A DNA stretch of 64,000 nt from Limnephilus marmoratus (taxonomy: Eukaryota; Arthropoda; Insecta; Trichoptera; Limnephilidae), in NCBI GenBank assembly GCA_917880885.1, contig OU862910.1, forward strand, positions 17,310,710 through 17,374,709, read 5' to 3'. Shown one piece after another: positions 20,545 through 32,060 of the stretch. Positions within the stretch are counted from its first letter, which is position 1. Each line of letters starts with the position of its first letter. The notes under the pieces were generated by a model. That model worked only from the letters and a program-made list of their open reading frames with translations, was not told the origin of the DNA and made no database searches. Both the position numbers and the translations under genes were made by a program.

Positions 20545-23468
20545 AGTTTTTTTGAGGAGAGGAAGGAATGAACATTGGTCTTGAAGAGACCCATGTTGTA
20601 GGAAGGAGGAAACACAGAGGCCGGCAAATCATTCCACAGCCGAGCTGTTGAACACAAGAACGAGTCGAAGAAACGACCCGTTCTCATGTGACAAATGTCA
20701 ACCGTGTACAAATGTTGGGCACGCGTTTGGCGTGTTTCCCGACTATGCACCGGTGCCGAAGGGATCAATGATGCTAGTTCTTCAGAGCATCTTCCATTGT
20801 AATACCGGTAGAACAAGGATAGCATTCCCACCCGACGCCTGTGCTCTAAAGATTGCAATCCGTCTGTTAAGATGGGAGAATCTATCAAACGGACCGCCCG
20901 TTTCTGCACAGAGTCGAGGGTATTTTTCAGGTATTTTGGAGCTCCAGACCAGAGATGGCTGCCAAATTCAACCGTGGGGCGTACTTGTGATTTGTACAAG
21001 GTTAGCAGTTGTGTACTATTAAAGTATCTGCGGGCCCTGTACAGTACGCCCAGTTTTTGGGAGGCTAACTTTACTCTGGCTTCGATGGAGCCCCCATACC
21101 TGAGCTGGTCACTTAGGGTTACACCAAGCATATCAATGGAGGGCCTGTTCGGAAGATTGCTTCCGTTGAAAGAGACTAGATTTTCATTTCGATCCCTTTT
21201 AGACGTAATCAGACAAGATTGGGTCTTTGAAACATTAAATTCAACGAGATTATTTTTACCCCAAGAGAAAACACTCTCGAGGTAACCGTCCATTCTTTGC
21301 TTCAAAGCCCTACGAGCTGTTGGAGTTTGTGAGCCCTTTGGGGGCTTGTCAAACAAAAAGCTATCATGAACTGTACTGTCATCCGCGTAACAGTGAATTG
21401 GTGCACATGACAAAAGGTCGTTGATGTGCAACAAAAACAAAGTCGGAGACAGAACCGATCCCTGCGGGACGCCAGCATTTATCGAGTGTGAGGAAGAAGT
21501 GAAACCATCGACTACCGTCTGAATCGACCTCTCCCTCAAGAAGTCGGCAATCCACATACACAAGGATGCGGGAAGTCCGTAAGAATGCAGTTTGTTGACA
21601 AGTCCTCGGTGCCAAACCCGGTCAAAGGCCTTGGAGATGTCCAGTGCAACCGTTTGGGTCTCACCGAAACGTTCCAGGCATCGCCCCCAAACATGCGTCA
21701 CATACGCGAGAAGATCACCGCACGAGCGGTTCCGCCGGAATCCGTATTGACGGTCGTTAATAATTTTGTTCTTCTCGAGGTATGTGAGCAGTTTGTCGTT
21801 GATCACACGTTCCATCACCTTAGACAGAACTGATGTGATCGCTATGGGGCGGTAGTTGGCCGGGTTGGAGCGGTCACCCTTCTTTGGAATAGGATGGATA
21901 ACCGCTTTTTTCCAACCAGAGGGCACAGAGCCAGTCTTCAGGGACAATTTAAAAAGCTTCGTCAAAATTGGAGCTATTTCTGCAGCGCACCTCTGCAGTA
22001 CCAGGGCAGGTATTCCGTCAGGCCCACTAGCTTTATTAACATCAAGCCCTCGTAAAACATGGAGTACTTCCCGATGCCGAATCCTCAGCTTTTTCATACG
22101 AAAACCGCAGTGAGGAACCGACGTCGGGACAGCACCTTGGTCATCGAGGGTTGAGTTATCCGCAAACATTTTACCTAATAAGTTTGCCTTTTCGGTGGCG
22201 GTGTTTGCTAGTGAGCCGTCAGGTCTGGTGAGAGGTGGCAAACTGGATTTGCAGAAATTGCGACCTATTGAGCTCGCAAGCGACCAGAATTGCCTGCTGC
22301 CATGCGGGCATGCAGCCAGCTTTCTGCTGATCTGCAGGTCGTGCTCCAATTTCGACCTATTTATGATTCTCTTGGTTTCCTTTGCCATTTTGTTGTAAGC
22401 TGTTCTGTCTTCGGATGTTCTAGATGTGTTGTAGGCTCGGTAAGCCGCGTTTTTTCGTCGCACTGCTTCAGCGCATTGTCGACTGAACCACGGCTTTGAG
22501 CCCACACCAGTTTCCTTAACAGTAGAATGGATGAAACCATCCATCGCGGATGTGATGACTTCACCAATTTCCTGGGCACATCTTGAGGGATCCGAAGTCC
22601 GAAAACAGACAGCTGACCACGGAAAAGCATTAAAATGTGCCCGCAGACCGAACCAATCTGCTGACCTATAGTGCCACACTTTTCTCTTCAGCCTCTCGTT
22701 TGGTGGTCTGAAGTTTACAGGGATTGATGTCGTCACCAGGCAGTGGTCGGACGATCCTAAAGACGCTGTGACTTCAATCCTGTAACCGTGTGGCACAGTA
22801 GTTAAAAATAGATCTAACAGATTGGAACGGTGAGTCTGGACATCAGGAACCCTTGTAGGCTCCTGAACCATTTGTTCCAATCCGTAGCAAAGGGCAAAGG
22901 ATTCCGCTTGGCGTCCAGCCGAGTCTGTTGATCCTGAGAACTTCAACCAAGGTTCGTTATGAACATTGAAGTCCCCCAGGACCACAAACTCTGCCGTAGG
23001 GTAGCGGGGCAAGAGGTCATCAATAGTATCGCTTAAGTGTTTGAAGAGCTCGGACGTGTCTGATTCGCTAAGGTTCGGTGAGCGGTATAAACACGCGTAG
23101 AATCTTACCGTACTGGCAAGATTGACGCGTACCCACATTACGTCGAATCTGGAGTTTTCCAGATTCAGCAGTCGCACACAGTTGACGTCAGCTCGACTAT
23201 AGAGACAGACACCTCCTTTAGGTCTGAACTTGCCTGCGAGGGTGAAGCCCGGGCAGTTCAGATAGGAGGTGTCTACAGGCTCAGCTATCTGGGTTTCAGA
23301 CAGGAAAAGTAGGTTTGGGCGTTGGGAAAAAAGGTGGTGGTGGACAGAATTTAAATTGGTGTGCAGGCCGCGAATGTTGGTGTAATTCACCAACAGTTTT
23401 GGCCCGCACCGGGGACGCCTACTCCTCGCCGCTGTAATGACGTTATTTGTTGATGGTTGTATATTCAT
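20523..23468 (-). CDS. LINE-B endonuclease/reverse transcriptase
   Basis: 981 codons, no interruption. Residues 25-250 form the AP-like endonuclease: NIRG at 31-34, E58 in SETQ, YRSPN 128-132, GDFN 165-168, SSDH 239-242. The reverse transcriptase lies at about 470-760: NKASGPDG 478-485, NYRPIAITS 538-546, LDISKAFD 609-616, AGVPQGSVLSP 665-675, YADD 694-697. A C-terminal 'thumb'/tail follows with LGVTL and a R-rich VQKRAVRLI motif. It would nick target DNA and reverse transcribe RNA whose 3' end it recognises. All catalytic residues are present, so this copy may encode active enzyme. Three truncated copies and at least eight tail-sharing elements in the same window show past activity. Clade within the CR1/Jockey/Rex-type group not resolved. 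Confidence 0.95.
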   Translation of the reverse strand: MNIQPSTNNVITAARSRRPRCGPKLLVNYTNIRGLHTNLNSVHHHLFSQRPNLLFLSETQIAEPVDTSYLNCPGFTLAGKFRPKGGVCLYSRADVNCVRLLNLENSRFDVMWVRVNLASTVRFYACLYRSPNLSESDTSELFKHLSDTIDDLLPRYPTAEFVVLGDFNVHNEPWLKFSGSTDSAGRQAESFALCYGLEQMVQEPTRVPDVQTHRSNLLDLFLTTVPHGYRIEVTASLGSSDHCLVTTSIPVNFRPPNERLKRKVWHYRSADWFGLRAHFNAFPWSAVCFRTSDPSRCAQEIGEVITSAMDGFIHSTVKETGVGSKPWFSRQCAEAVRRKNAAYRAYNTSRTSEDRTAYNKMAKETKRIINRSKLEHDLQISRKLAACPHGSRQFWSLASSIGRNFCKSSLPPLTRPDGSLANTATEKANLLGKMFADNSTLDDQGAVPTSVPHCGFRMKKLRIRHREVLHVLRGLDVNKASGPDGIPALVLQRCAAEIAPILTKLFKLSLKTGSVPSGWKKAVIHPIPKKGDRSNPANYRPIAITSVLSKVMERVINDKLLTYLEKNKIINDRQYGFRRNRSCGDLLAYVTHVWGRCLERFGETQTVALDISKAFDRVWHRGLVNKLHSYGLPASLCMWIADFLRERSIQTVVDGFTSSSHSINAGVPQGSVLSPTLFLLHINDLLSCAPIHCYADDSTVHDSFLFDKPPKGSQTPTARRALKQRMDGYLESVFSWGKNNLVEFNVSKTQSCLITSKRDRNENLVSFNGSNLPNRPSIDMLGVTLSDQLRYGGSIEARVKLASQKLGVLYRARRYFNSTQLLTLYKSQVRPTVEFGSHLWSGAPKYLKNTLDSVQKRAVRLIDSPILTDGLQSLEHRRRVGMLSLFYRYYNGRCSEELASLIPSAPVHSRETRQTRAQHLYTVDICHMRTGRFFDSFLCSTARLWNDLPASVFPPSYNMGLFKTNVHSFLSSKKLSTQHPR

Positions 23469-23640
23469 GATTTTATTTGTAGGGTTATTTAAGTGTGATA
23501 TGAGGGGAAGGAAGGTCAGTAGAAAATATTATGGTTCAATCAGTGAACTCAAGCAAAGTTCATCGTTCACAGTATTTAATTATTTATTATATATTTATTA
23601 TCACAACGACCCGAAAAAAACTAAATTAAGTGAATAACTG

Positions 23641-24209
23641 ATATCCATCAACATACTGTCTATAAAGTAAACAAATTTTTAAGCGACTTCAAAAAGGAGG
23701 AGGTTCTCAATTCGACTGTATTTTTTTTATTTTTTTTTAATGTTTGTTACCTCAGAACTTTCGACTGGGTGAACCGATATTTATGATTCTTTTTTTATTT
23801 GAAAGCTGGTGCTTCCCATGTAGTCCCATTTTAATTTGGTCTAGTTCTGACAATGGCATCCATGAGAAAACCATATAAGTCTTAAATTTGCATAAAGTAT
23901 GTGAGCGACAAATGGACGAATAACTCAATATCACGCCAACCGATTTCAATGATTCTTTTTTTATTGGAAAGGATGTACTTCAAGGATAGTTTGATGAAAG
24001 TTTGGTTAGGTTCTGATTATCGAATCTATGACAAAGTAACGGAACTCTTCAATTCTTAGGAGCAAATTAACGAAACTCGACCGAATCTCTTAATTTGACC
24101 CTAACGTCGTTATGGTCAAATTATGGCTGTCTCATATGAGCAGCACGTTTAGTAGATCTACCCATATTCAGACAAATTAGTGTACTTCAGATTCACTAAA
24201 AATCAAAAA
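23641..24209. repeat. Dispersed repeat with internal ~168 bp duplication
   Basis: Starts near GCGACTTCAAAAAGGAGGAG (23681). The segment around 23770 (GAACCGATATTTATGATTC) recurs diverged at 23938 (CAACCGATTTCAATGATTC), so the repeat is internally duplicated. The style is familiar from insect genomes, but I cannot name the family. Confidence 0.5.
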
Positions 24210-24659
24210 ATAAACAAAAATTTTAACAAAACAAAAAAACGACTTCAAAAAATGCACTAAAAAGTAAAAAAATAATTTCGTATTCTTCTACAACTTCATA
24301 ATCGACTTACTTTTTCTACTCATCAATATGTAGGTACGATTGTTATTTTTGGAGTCGGTGTCAGCAAAGGTACCCGGCCCGGCGCGGCGTGTTTACTTGA
24401 CAGCTCCCCTCACGCCGCGGCCCCGCTCTCGCCTCGTCAAGTCGCTTGTGCGACACAAGCACATCTCACCTATAACTATGTATGTGGTTACAAACCTACC
24501 ATGACTGACACCGATTCCAAAAATGATAATCGTACCTACATATTGATGAGTAGAAAAAGTAAGTCGATTATGAAGTTGTAGAAGAATACGAAATTATTTT
24601 TTTACTTTTTTGTGCATATTTTGAAGTCGTTTTTTTGTTTTGTTAAAATTTTTGTTTAT
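24210..24659. mobile_element. Foldback element with ~150 bp inverted arms and GC-rich core
   Basis: The left arm 24210-24358 (AACAAAATTTT-type start, CGACTTCAAAAAATGCAC, ACTTCATAATCGACTTAC, TATGTAGGTACGATTG) is mirrored almost perfectly by 24500-24659. The ~140 bp centre is strikingly GC-rich (CCCGGCGCGGCG, ACGCCGCGGCCCCGC). No ORF. Probably a non-autonomous DNA transposon or a Foldback-type element. Confidence 0.8.
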
Positions 24660-25207
24660 AATATTTAATTTAGTAGTCCAGCTGGAATATGCTTTGTTTG
24701 GTATTAGGGCATTTTTTCCAACATTTTTACGTTTTTGGCTTGTCCTACGATTGTAATTGGATTTCAGAAATCTATGTATTTTTAACAACTTTACAACTAT
24801 AGAACATGTGTCTATATATATTTTTTATTAATTATTTAGATCAAAAGGAAGTGTGCTTTCACCAAGTCCATTTCTACATTCAATGAAACGTCTGTTTGAA
24901 AAGGTCTGATTTAGAAAATAATTTCGGGCGTATAAGATTAATTTTTTGGAGTCTCAAATAGCTTACATAATATATCATTAGAAAATATATTATTTTTTCG
25001 TAAATTATTGTAAAAAATCACCTTCCAAACTTCTAGTGTAGAATCCGTTGGTTTCCGTATATATACGTTCACAGTTCACACACATCTAGTGATCTGGAAT
25101 TGTGAAAACTTTGTTAATGTTAAACCTTGTTAATAATCTTAATAATAAGCATAAAAATTAGCGTGTGTCGCTCTCCATAGAGAGAAAACAAATGACCTTA
25201 TATTTAA
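24660..25207. other. No gene seen
   Basis: AT-rich, no bounded repeat. A minus-strand frame at 24594-24788 lies partly in the foldback arm and is not a gene. Confidence 0.55.
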
Positions 25208-25761
25208 ACGCCCGGGGTCTCAAAAGTTTCGTATGATCTGTAGCTATTCGAAAACGTAAAAATAAATGAAATTATTGTTCACTATTAGCCCGCTAAAATG
25301 GCCGGAAGTTTCGAAAAAAAATGGATTTCGTGATTAGGAAAAAAAATAAAACAAAGGGTTCATATTTAATATTTTGTACCAAACTTATTTTTCATTACAT
25401 AACTACAGTACAAAGAACCAAAAAAAAATTTTTTTTAAACATATGTGATGTATTGGTTAAAAAAATAAAAGGGGAAAATAACACTTTTTCTGGATAAAAT
25501 CAGAATTCTTGTTGACTTATTTGTATTCATAAAGTTGAATTTTTTTTTCATTTTTGTCAGTTATACGCATTTTTAATAATAAACAAACGTTAAAAGTTTA
25601 GATTACTGAAAAAAAAATATTAAAAATTTAAAAAAAAATGGTTTTAGGTTTGTTTTCTGATTTTCAATGCATTTTAGCGGGCTAATAACCATTTAAAAAA
25701 AATAAACTTAAATGCAGTTCTCATTTTCTTTGCAAGACGCAACTTTTGAGACCCCGGGCGT
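25208..25761. mobile_element. MITE with long GC-rich terminal inverted repeats
   Basis: ACGCCCGGGGTCTCAAAAGT at 25208-25227 is the inverse of ACTTTTGAGACCCCGGGCGT ending at 25761. An inner pair, TATTAGCCCGCTAAAATG near 25285 and CATTTTAGCGGGCTAATA near 25670, lies further in. The interior is AT-rich and non-coding. Flanking target duplication not certain. Confidence 0.85.
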
Positions 25762-26587
25762 TTCTGAATTCAAAATTTGAAATAATTGACACATGCTAAT
25801 AAAAATGACAGAAACCCTTACAAACTTTTGGCCATTCTAAAAATAAGTTCATCATCATACGTTTGACGAACTTCGCATTTTTTACCTTATAGATAATTCA
25901 ACGGATGCCGGGAAAAATGTTTTAAGAAAATTAATGTGTTCGTATGAAACCAGTCCACAGTTGCACATCTTGGGGGCATTTTGTTTCACCACCGCTGAGT
26001 AACACTACACATCTAGCAAATGTATGTTTTACAGCCATCTTAACCATAGTAGTTACTAAACAGTTTACTAAGAGGCAGTGAAATATCCCCTTAGTCATTA
26101 TTTTTCACAAAGCAAACAACAAAAGCCTTTTTTCTACCCCTACAATGATATAATATTATACAAATAAGTAACTGCAATCCATGTACCTACGAGTAGTTTC
26201 ACTAGAAAGCTTCTGGCAGAAACACCCATAAATGGATTGTGGTAACTGGCTGTGATCGCAGATTTCACTGGGATATATTTAGTATTTCAGTCGACGAGAC
26301 ATTTCCTACCTTGTGGTCAATGGTCTGGAAATTCAAGGAAAATAATATAACGCCCACTTTACACAATTTTATGTTCGATGGTATTACATTCCGAGACATT
26401 TTAATACATTTCTAAATCTATGTTCTACTAATTTAAGAAATCATCGCTTCGGTAAGTGAATTTGTAAAGCCAGCCACTAGGCTGCAAAATGATGTTACAA
26501 AACAAGACAGATCGTAATACCTAATTTCCATGAGTGCAAAAATTGACAATGATCCAATATTTGATGACCTCCGTGGCAGAGCGATTA
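25762..26587. other. No gene seen
   Basis: Mixed AT-rich sequence, no recognised element. Confidence 0.55.
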
Positions 26588-26976
26588 ATTTTTTGTTTTA
26601 TTTGAACACTGCACAAGGGTCACAACTGCCCCCAACCGTCTGGAGCCAGTGAGACTATGGCATCGTGTGTTGTGAGGCTGAAGAGGTAGTGCGAAAGGGA
26701 CGAGGAAAAGGCAGGTGCGAAAGTATCTGTCTATTTAGATCTGGTCATAAAACACGGCCAAAGCCATTTGAAGCAACGTTTCAATTCTGAATGGTGGTAT
26801 TACACCAGGGCGATACTGAGAGTATCTTCAACTCTGGAACGTGTCGTAATTTAAATGAGTACATTGTGAAAAAACACAAATTAATCAAATAAAATTTACT
26901 TAGGCACGCCGGTATTTGACCCCGCGACCTCCTGCTTGCTAGTCGAAAGCCTTAACCCTCGACCACGGAGCTTCAA
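26588..26976 (-). mobile_element. SINE-A copy 3
   Basis: Minus strand: the head GCTCCGTGGTCGAGGGTTAA and TTTCGACTAGCAAGC, a degenerate box B GGGGTCAAATACC, then the family body (AGATACTCTCAGTATCGCCC, CGTTTCAATTCTG region on plus) and a GACCCTTGTGCAGTGTTC tail end. The middle C/T-rich part is shorter than in copy 2. Confidence 0.8.
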
Positions 26977-28068
26977 TCGGCTTAATTAATTATTCGTTTC
27001 CTTCCTTCTCTCTCAATTCCGCCAGTCTTATAACATTATCCAAAAATAAATTGATTGCGAAAAAATATTCCCGTTGTGGTCGAAACACTATTTTAAAAAC
27101 TAATTAATATAAAATAAAAGTTATGCTCAGTTTCGAGGTAAATATCAGTGCTATATTATTTTAAAGCTTTCTTATTAAAAACTTCACAAAATTAAAAAAA
27201 ATCTGAGCATATCAAGAAAATTTTAAACAAACTTTTTTTTCGAAATGTAATTTTTATCGAGTAAATTAAATTTGGCAAGAAAGAATTTCAGACCGTAAAC
27301 AAGACATGGTCTGAAATTTTGAAATACCATATTAAAATGTAAATAGGCGAAATACATGGAAAAAGTTAAACACCCTTGCATGTAGCTCTTTGAAGTGATA
27401 TAGCGAAAATTTTGAAATATAAAATGAGCTGAGCGAGTGATAAATGGTTAACGAAAACCATTTATGCAGCAAGATCCACGGTAAAGAATGATTTATTCTG
27501 AAATTAAACAAACCCCTGAAATACTTTTAAATGCAAATAATGTTGTAATAATAACATAAAATAATAATTAACTTTGATTGTTATTTAATTAAAGCTGTTC
27601 AAACCGTGTGTTTGAGTTTAATGAACAATTCTAAATAAATAGTACATTTCTGTGGAACTAATTGTAAAAGTTAACATGTGTGTGAAATTATTGCAAACGC
27701 GATGTTTGCACGTTTGTAGAATCATGAATATTGTAAAAATGATGTTTACCCAACTCGCAAATCTATTAATTGAAGTTTTTTCAGATTACTGGTAATACTA
27801 TCAGCTTGATGTTTATAAAATGTTGATTACATACATTTTATTAAATTCTTTTCAAAATATTTTTACATTGTTCATATCTAACCGCCTTACTAATAAAAAC
27901 ACACTACCCAACCGTTAAACGGTGTTTTAGTTACACATTGAATTCAGACTATTCATGTTCAGATTTGATTTGGTAGGTACTAATAAAAAAAGGTCTCTAA
28001 GTGTACTGCGAATGAGTTAGCATCGTTGCATTTCAGAAGATTGACAACTGAAATTCCGGCCTCGAAAA
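26977..28068. other. No gene seen; one 11 bp hairpin
   Basis: AT-rich. AATTTCAGACC at 27284-27294 pairs with GGTCTGAAATT at 27308-27318. Nothing else recognised. Confidence 0.55.
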
Positions 28069-28232
28069 AGTGAGGTTATTTCTCTTCTATCTCAGGGCGA
28101 TGTTCCGAGTGAGTATGACTAGAGAAGTTAAAGGGGCTCTCTCAACAACTCTCTCCCGATCCGGCCTGCCATGCAGCTGGTGAGCCAACGCATCCGCCAA
28201 ACCTCGGACAAAACATCAACCCATGACTGTCC
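28069..28232 (-). mobile_element. SINE-B copy 2 (partial, decayed)
   Basis: Contains the long-form middle segment: CCCGATCCGGCCTGCCATGC, GTGAGCCAACGCATCC and CTCTCTCAACAACTCTCTC on plus, as in 40470-40505 and, inverted, 55100-55165. The head and tail are missing or unrecognisable. Confidence 0.55.
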
Positions 28233-28880
28233 CCGTGAATTTTAAGAATTCTATGAAAGCGTAATTTTTTGATAACAAAAATGTCTGTGCAGGCAAACAT
28301 AAAATTTATATTTGCCTTTGTGATTTGTATGATTTATTAGAAATCATACAAATCTATCATATATTTCGCAAAAAAATAATCTAAAAAAACAATTTTTTTT
28401 GATTATTCTCGGGAATTATTAAAATGAGATAAAGCATAAAGTGTCAGTTATCTTACAGATTTACTAAATTAAAGAACTGTATTTTGTAATTTCGTATTCT
28501 CTACAATTTTTAGACGTTTGGAGTAAAAATATGCTTGGTTTTTTTCCAACTTTTTCATGCTTAAAATTAAAATATTCCATTTTTTATAAAAAGCATACTT
28601 CATACATACAATTTGTATAAGTGTATCTAGTTTCCAAATGGTGTTTTTTTCCGACAAATAACTTGGAATATCCAAAATTCTATGAAAAATTTCAAGTTTT
28701 TACAACTAATAACCAATCCTCTTTCGAAATATAAACAATGTATATAAGTTTTCATAGCTGTTATCTGTTAACATTATTTCAGTTTATTAGTAAGATTTTA
28801 AAATACATATTCTTTTATCAATTATATAAAATATACAGCACATTTATCAGCACGGGTGTTAATATTTAATATAATGAATA
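28233..28880. other. No gene seen; paired hairpins at 28292-28354
   Basis: GATTTGTATGATTT (28322-28335) is exactly inverted at 28341-28354 with a 5-base loop. Just before it, GGCAAACATAAA is inverted as TTTATATTTGCC with one mismatch. The rest is AT-rich. Confidence 0.6.
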
Positions 28881-28965
28881 AAAAATCACTTTGTTTAAAC
28901 CACTATTTTTAAAACAAATCAACATGTTTCGACAACAATGTTGTCTTCATCAGGATATGTTACTA
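28881..28965 (-). ncRNA. Hammerhead-ribozyme-like motif 1 in a repeat tail
   Basis: Minus strand: CTGATGA (28953-28947), one extra A, stem II GACAAC-ATT-GTTGTC (28945-28931), GAAA (28930-28927), a minimal stem III C-AT-G and the GTT cleavage-type triplet ending at 28921. Stem I is ACATATC with GATTTGT, 6 of 7 pairs. The tail AATAGTGGTTTAAACAAAGT follows. The core matches CUGANGA...GAAA...NUH of the hammerhead; very short stem III is known for hammerheads of Penelope-like retroelements. The extra A between the core and stem II may weaken or abolish activity. Confidence 0.45.
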
Positions 28966-31900
28966 TAATAAATGACAAACAAGTATAGACAAATTAGAAT
29001 AAATTATAACATAGACAAAATATTAAAAAGTAGAGGTGATTAATTACTTACTAATCATAAAAATAGTTATACAAAATTAAATATAAAAATTATTTAAGGA
29101 AAAAATTGCATTTAGATAATAATATTTTTTTTTTTAAGAATAATTAATTAAAATAATTAGTCTAAATCAAAAAATAATTATAATTAATTGTAACTATTAA
29201 TAAGAAAATAAATTTAAAAGATGGCTATTTTTAAAAAATGTTTGGTTATTTATAATATTTAATTTACTATTAATGCTTTTTCTAATTTCTAAAATTTCTA
29301 AATTATCCAATTGTTATATTTAATTGTAATAATTTAATTGTAATAATTTAATTTAATTGTAATAATTTAATTGTAATATTTAAGTTAACATTTTAGTGAC
29401 ATATTGTAAGTTTAATGTTTGCACGCTTAACAAATTTCCACCACTGAAGTTTGCATACCTATTGCAAGAGTAAAGTTTACCTTGAACATTGAAATATCGA
29501 TATTAGCTACCCATTTAAACAGAATCATCACAAAATTACGAGGAAGACCTTAAAGTAAAAGATTGAAGTCTGATAGCATTGAATAGCATTATTATACGTA
29601 AAGTTTAGTTTAAATTCTCACGTGGCATTTTCACGTGGACCATCATCCACGCGCCCGCGCCAGGTTAAACATGCTAAGCTGCATTCCACCGACCTGGTAT
29701 TTTTTCATTTGAGCACTGCCGGCAGTGGTAACATCGCCGTACAAAGGGATAATTAAACAGAAAATAGCGGTTGAGAGAGAAGGGCGCACAAAGAGACGAT
29801 CCCACCCCTAAAATAACATCGAGTTCCTGAGCGCCCTTCAACCCTCGAGAGGAACCTTCCTCCTCCAACCCGCACCCTCCACACACCAGCGCAGCATCCC
29901 TGCATCCCCCGGGATCTTCACTAAACACTAAACAGTCTACGCGTGTAAACAGGAAAACTTTCATGGCTTCACATAGGGGTTTCCGCAGTTTATTTAAATT
30001 TCATATCTGATACGGCAATTAAATCAAAACATCACATGCTAGAGCGGCGTGTAATACTGTTTGATGTTACCACACGCGAGGCGTATGCTTGACTCGGTGT
30101 TCACATTTGGCTTTAAAATAGCTTTCCTTTGGGAAATACCGGGAGAGACAATTGAATAATGAGGAATTCCCTAAGCTCACAGTCAAATAATCCCCGGTAC
30201 TGACTGAATTAAGGAAGACGAATGTAGGTATGTAGACTTATTAAATATAAACAAAAGGTTTATTATTTTATTTTTAGGGATCAGAAAACGTTAACAAAAT
30301 TAAATAGACTAGCACACCTTAAAAAATACATGATGATTATTTCTCATTACTGTTTTTCAAAATGTATTTTTCTTTTAATCCAGCTCAGATAAGTTGCCAT
30401 TTTAAACTCGTAAATTGTCTAAATAATCTATTATGAAAACTTATTATTAAATAACGCTTTTTCATAGACTACCTATGAAGTCCTGGTCCTGGTTGTTTAA
30501 GTAGATTAAATGTTTTTTTTTACATTTTTTTCAAAATGGATATTGCCAGGCAGGTAGCTTCAAGGGACACTACAGCGAACGAAAAAATAGTCTAATTTTC
30601 ACAATGTTTGAAACATCTTATTATAAATTTGTGGGGCTAGAGCTCACCAAAGAAAGTATCTTCTCGTGGACAGCGGTCCGCGACCAGAAAGATTTCTCCC
30701 CAAATTTGTTAATTGGCACAAAAAACCAAAAAAGTTTTCAGTTCTACTTAAGATTATTTCAGGAAGTAGGTAAAATGAAAAAAAAAACTTTTTTATAAAA
30801 GGTTGAGTTTATGGATTAAAAATTGGGTGGAAAAAATCATAACGAATGGTAAAACCCGTACGTAGGTACTTACCTATATAATCTATTTTAAAAGCTGTAC
30901 ACACAGTATTTGTAAATTTAAAGTGAATTGTTTAACATTTGCAGAAGTTATCTTTCTGGTCAGTTTTTACGTACTAAATAATGGTAGGAACGATATGTGC
31001 ATTTTTAAATTCGCAAGGCATTTTTCGAAAAAAATCATTATTAACCTTAGTCTTTAATTCCTACAATACAGAATAAACTGGCCTTCTAAGTTGACGTTTT
31101 CTTCACTTTTGGCTTTTGGCCGATTTTAAGAATATCCTTGTTTCTTTTCATCGTCTTGTCAGCAAAGGGTCTGTCCTAAAGCTGAATGCAACGCTTGCCA
31201 ACAGATATTGTAATTCTCGCTCATAAAATAAGCACTTTTTCCTGACCTTGTAAAACTTAGTTCTAAGGCACTAATTAAGCAAAAAAGATCATTTCTCACA
31301 AATCCTAGAATGGCATTGCCTCTTTAAGAGGTATTCAGCGAATAATACGAACTACAAATCAATTAACAAAGTGTCTCGATTGTGCCCATCACCAATTCAA
31401 AAACAATCAATCAACTTTAATTGAAACCGTAGAGCCACTTATTCTGATTATTTCGAGGGTTTAATCTCGGAGTCAACAAAATATCGAATTACTAAGGTAA
31501 TTGAAATCTTAACAAGGAATTCGTGAGAGGCACAGCATCCTCAACGAGCATCTTAAACTTGGCTAAGAGCTGGGAGGCCCAAATCCTTACATTAAGACGA
31601 TCGCTCCACAAGGAGTGGCTAACTTTACGAGCACTTTGGAGCTTTCGGTGGGAGCTTTAGAACTGAATAGCCGGTTTCAAAAGAAACCTCCGAGATTGGT
31701 CAGAGGTTGTGTAACCGTTATACTCTACGGAATTAGGGTGGTATCTGTAGGAAGACAGTAGTACTAAAGAACTGTTAGAGGTTGAATTTTGTTTTAAAAA
31801 TGCTAGGATCTAAAAAAATATTTAGGCGATGGAACCTGCTTCTAAGCACTGGTTCGTAATATTCATGCGTATTGAAAACTCAAAAGAAATCAAATATTAA

Positions 31901-31985
31901 AAAAAAAACAACACATTTTATTATCCTTGAATAGGTGGAAAACTATTGCTGAAGAATGATTTTTTTTTACCTTTGAAATAGTTTT
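28966..31985. other. No gene seen; AT-rich then GC-rich patch
   Basis: 29050-29400 is extremely AT-rich; 29325-29385 is a short array of a ~14 bp AATTGTAATAATTT unit. 29630-29950 is GC-rich (GCGCCCGCGCC, CCGGCAGTGG, CCCCCGGG) without a convincing ORF or splice-bounded exon. The remainder is ordinary AT-rich DNA. Confidence 0.55.
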
Positions 31986-32060
31986 ATATTTTTTAATTAT
32001 TTATTTATCCGCCTAAAAAGGCCTCTAGATGAAATCGTAAGTATATTGCGTATATAGAAG
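31986..32060 (-). other. Possible LINE 3' end (weak)
   Basis: On the minus strand GAGGCCTTTTTAGGCGG precedes AATAAATAATT, the same hairpin-then-AATA-tail order as the LINE end at 34320-34415. No coding evidence. Confidence 0.25.

Larger units (their letters stand above)
20447..23640 (-). mobile_element. LINE-B, apparently full-length non-LTR retrotransposon
   Basis: Contains one intact 981-codon ORF (20523-23468), about 170 bases of possible 5' UTR (right limit uncertain, near 23640) and a short 3' UTR ending in a 22-base A tail (T run at 20447-20468). The 3' UTR forms a double stem shared with all SINE-B copies. No separate ORF1 is seen. Confidence 0.85.

Noticed and set aside
20648..22499. 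Multiple plus-strand frames of 67-137 codons
   Set aside because: Antisense shadows of the LINE-B reverse transcriptase.
28469..28675. 68-codon minus-strand frame
   Set aside because: Lys/Ile-rich frame in AT-rich DNA with no recognisable motif and no repeat-borne homologue.
29325..29385. CRISPR-like array
   Set aside because: The short AATTGTAATAATTT repeats have no spacers; a simple AT microsatellite in eukaryotic DNA.
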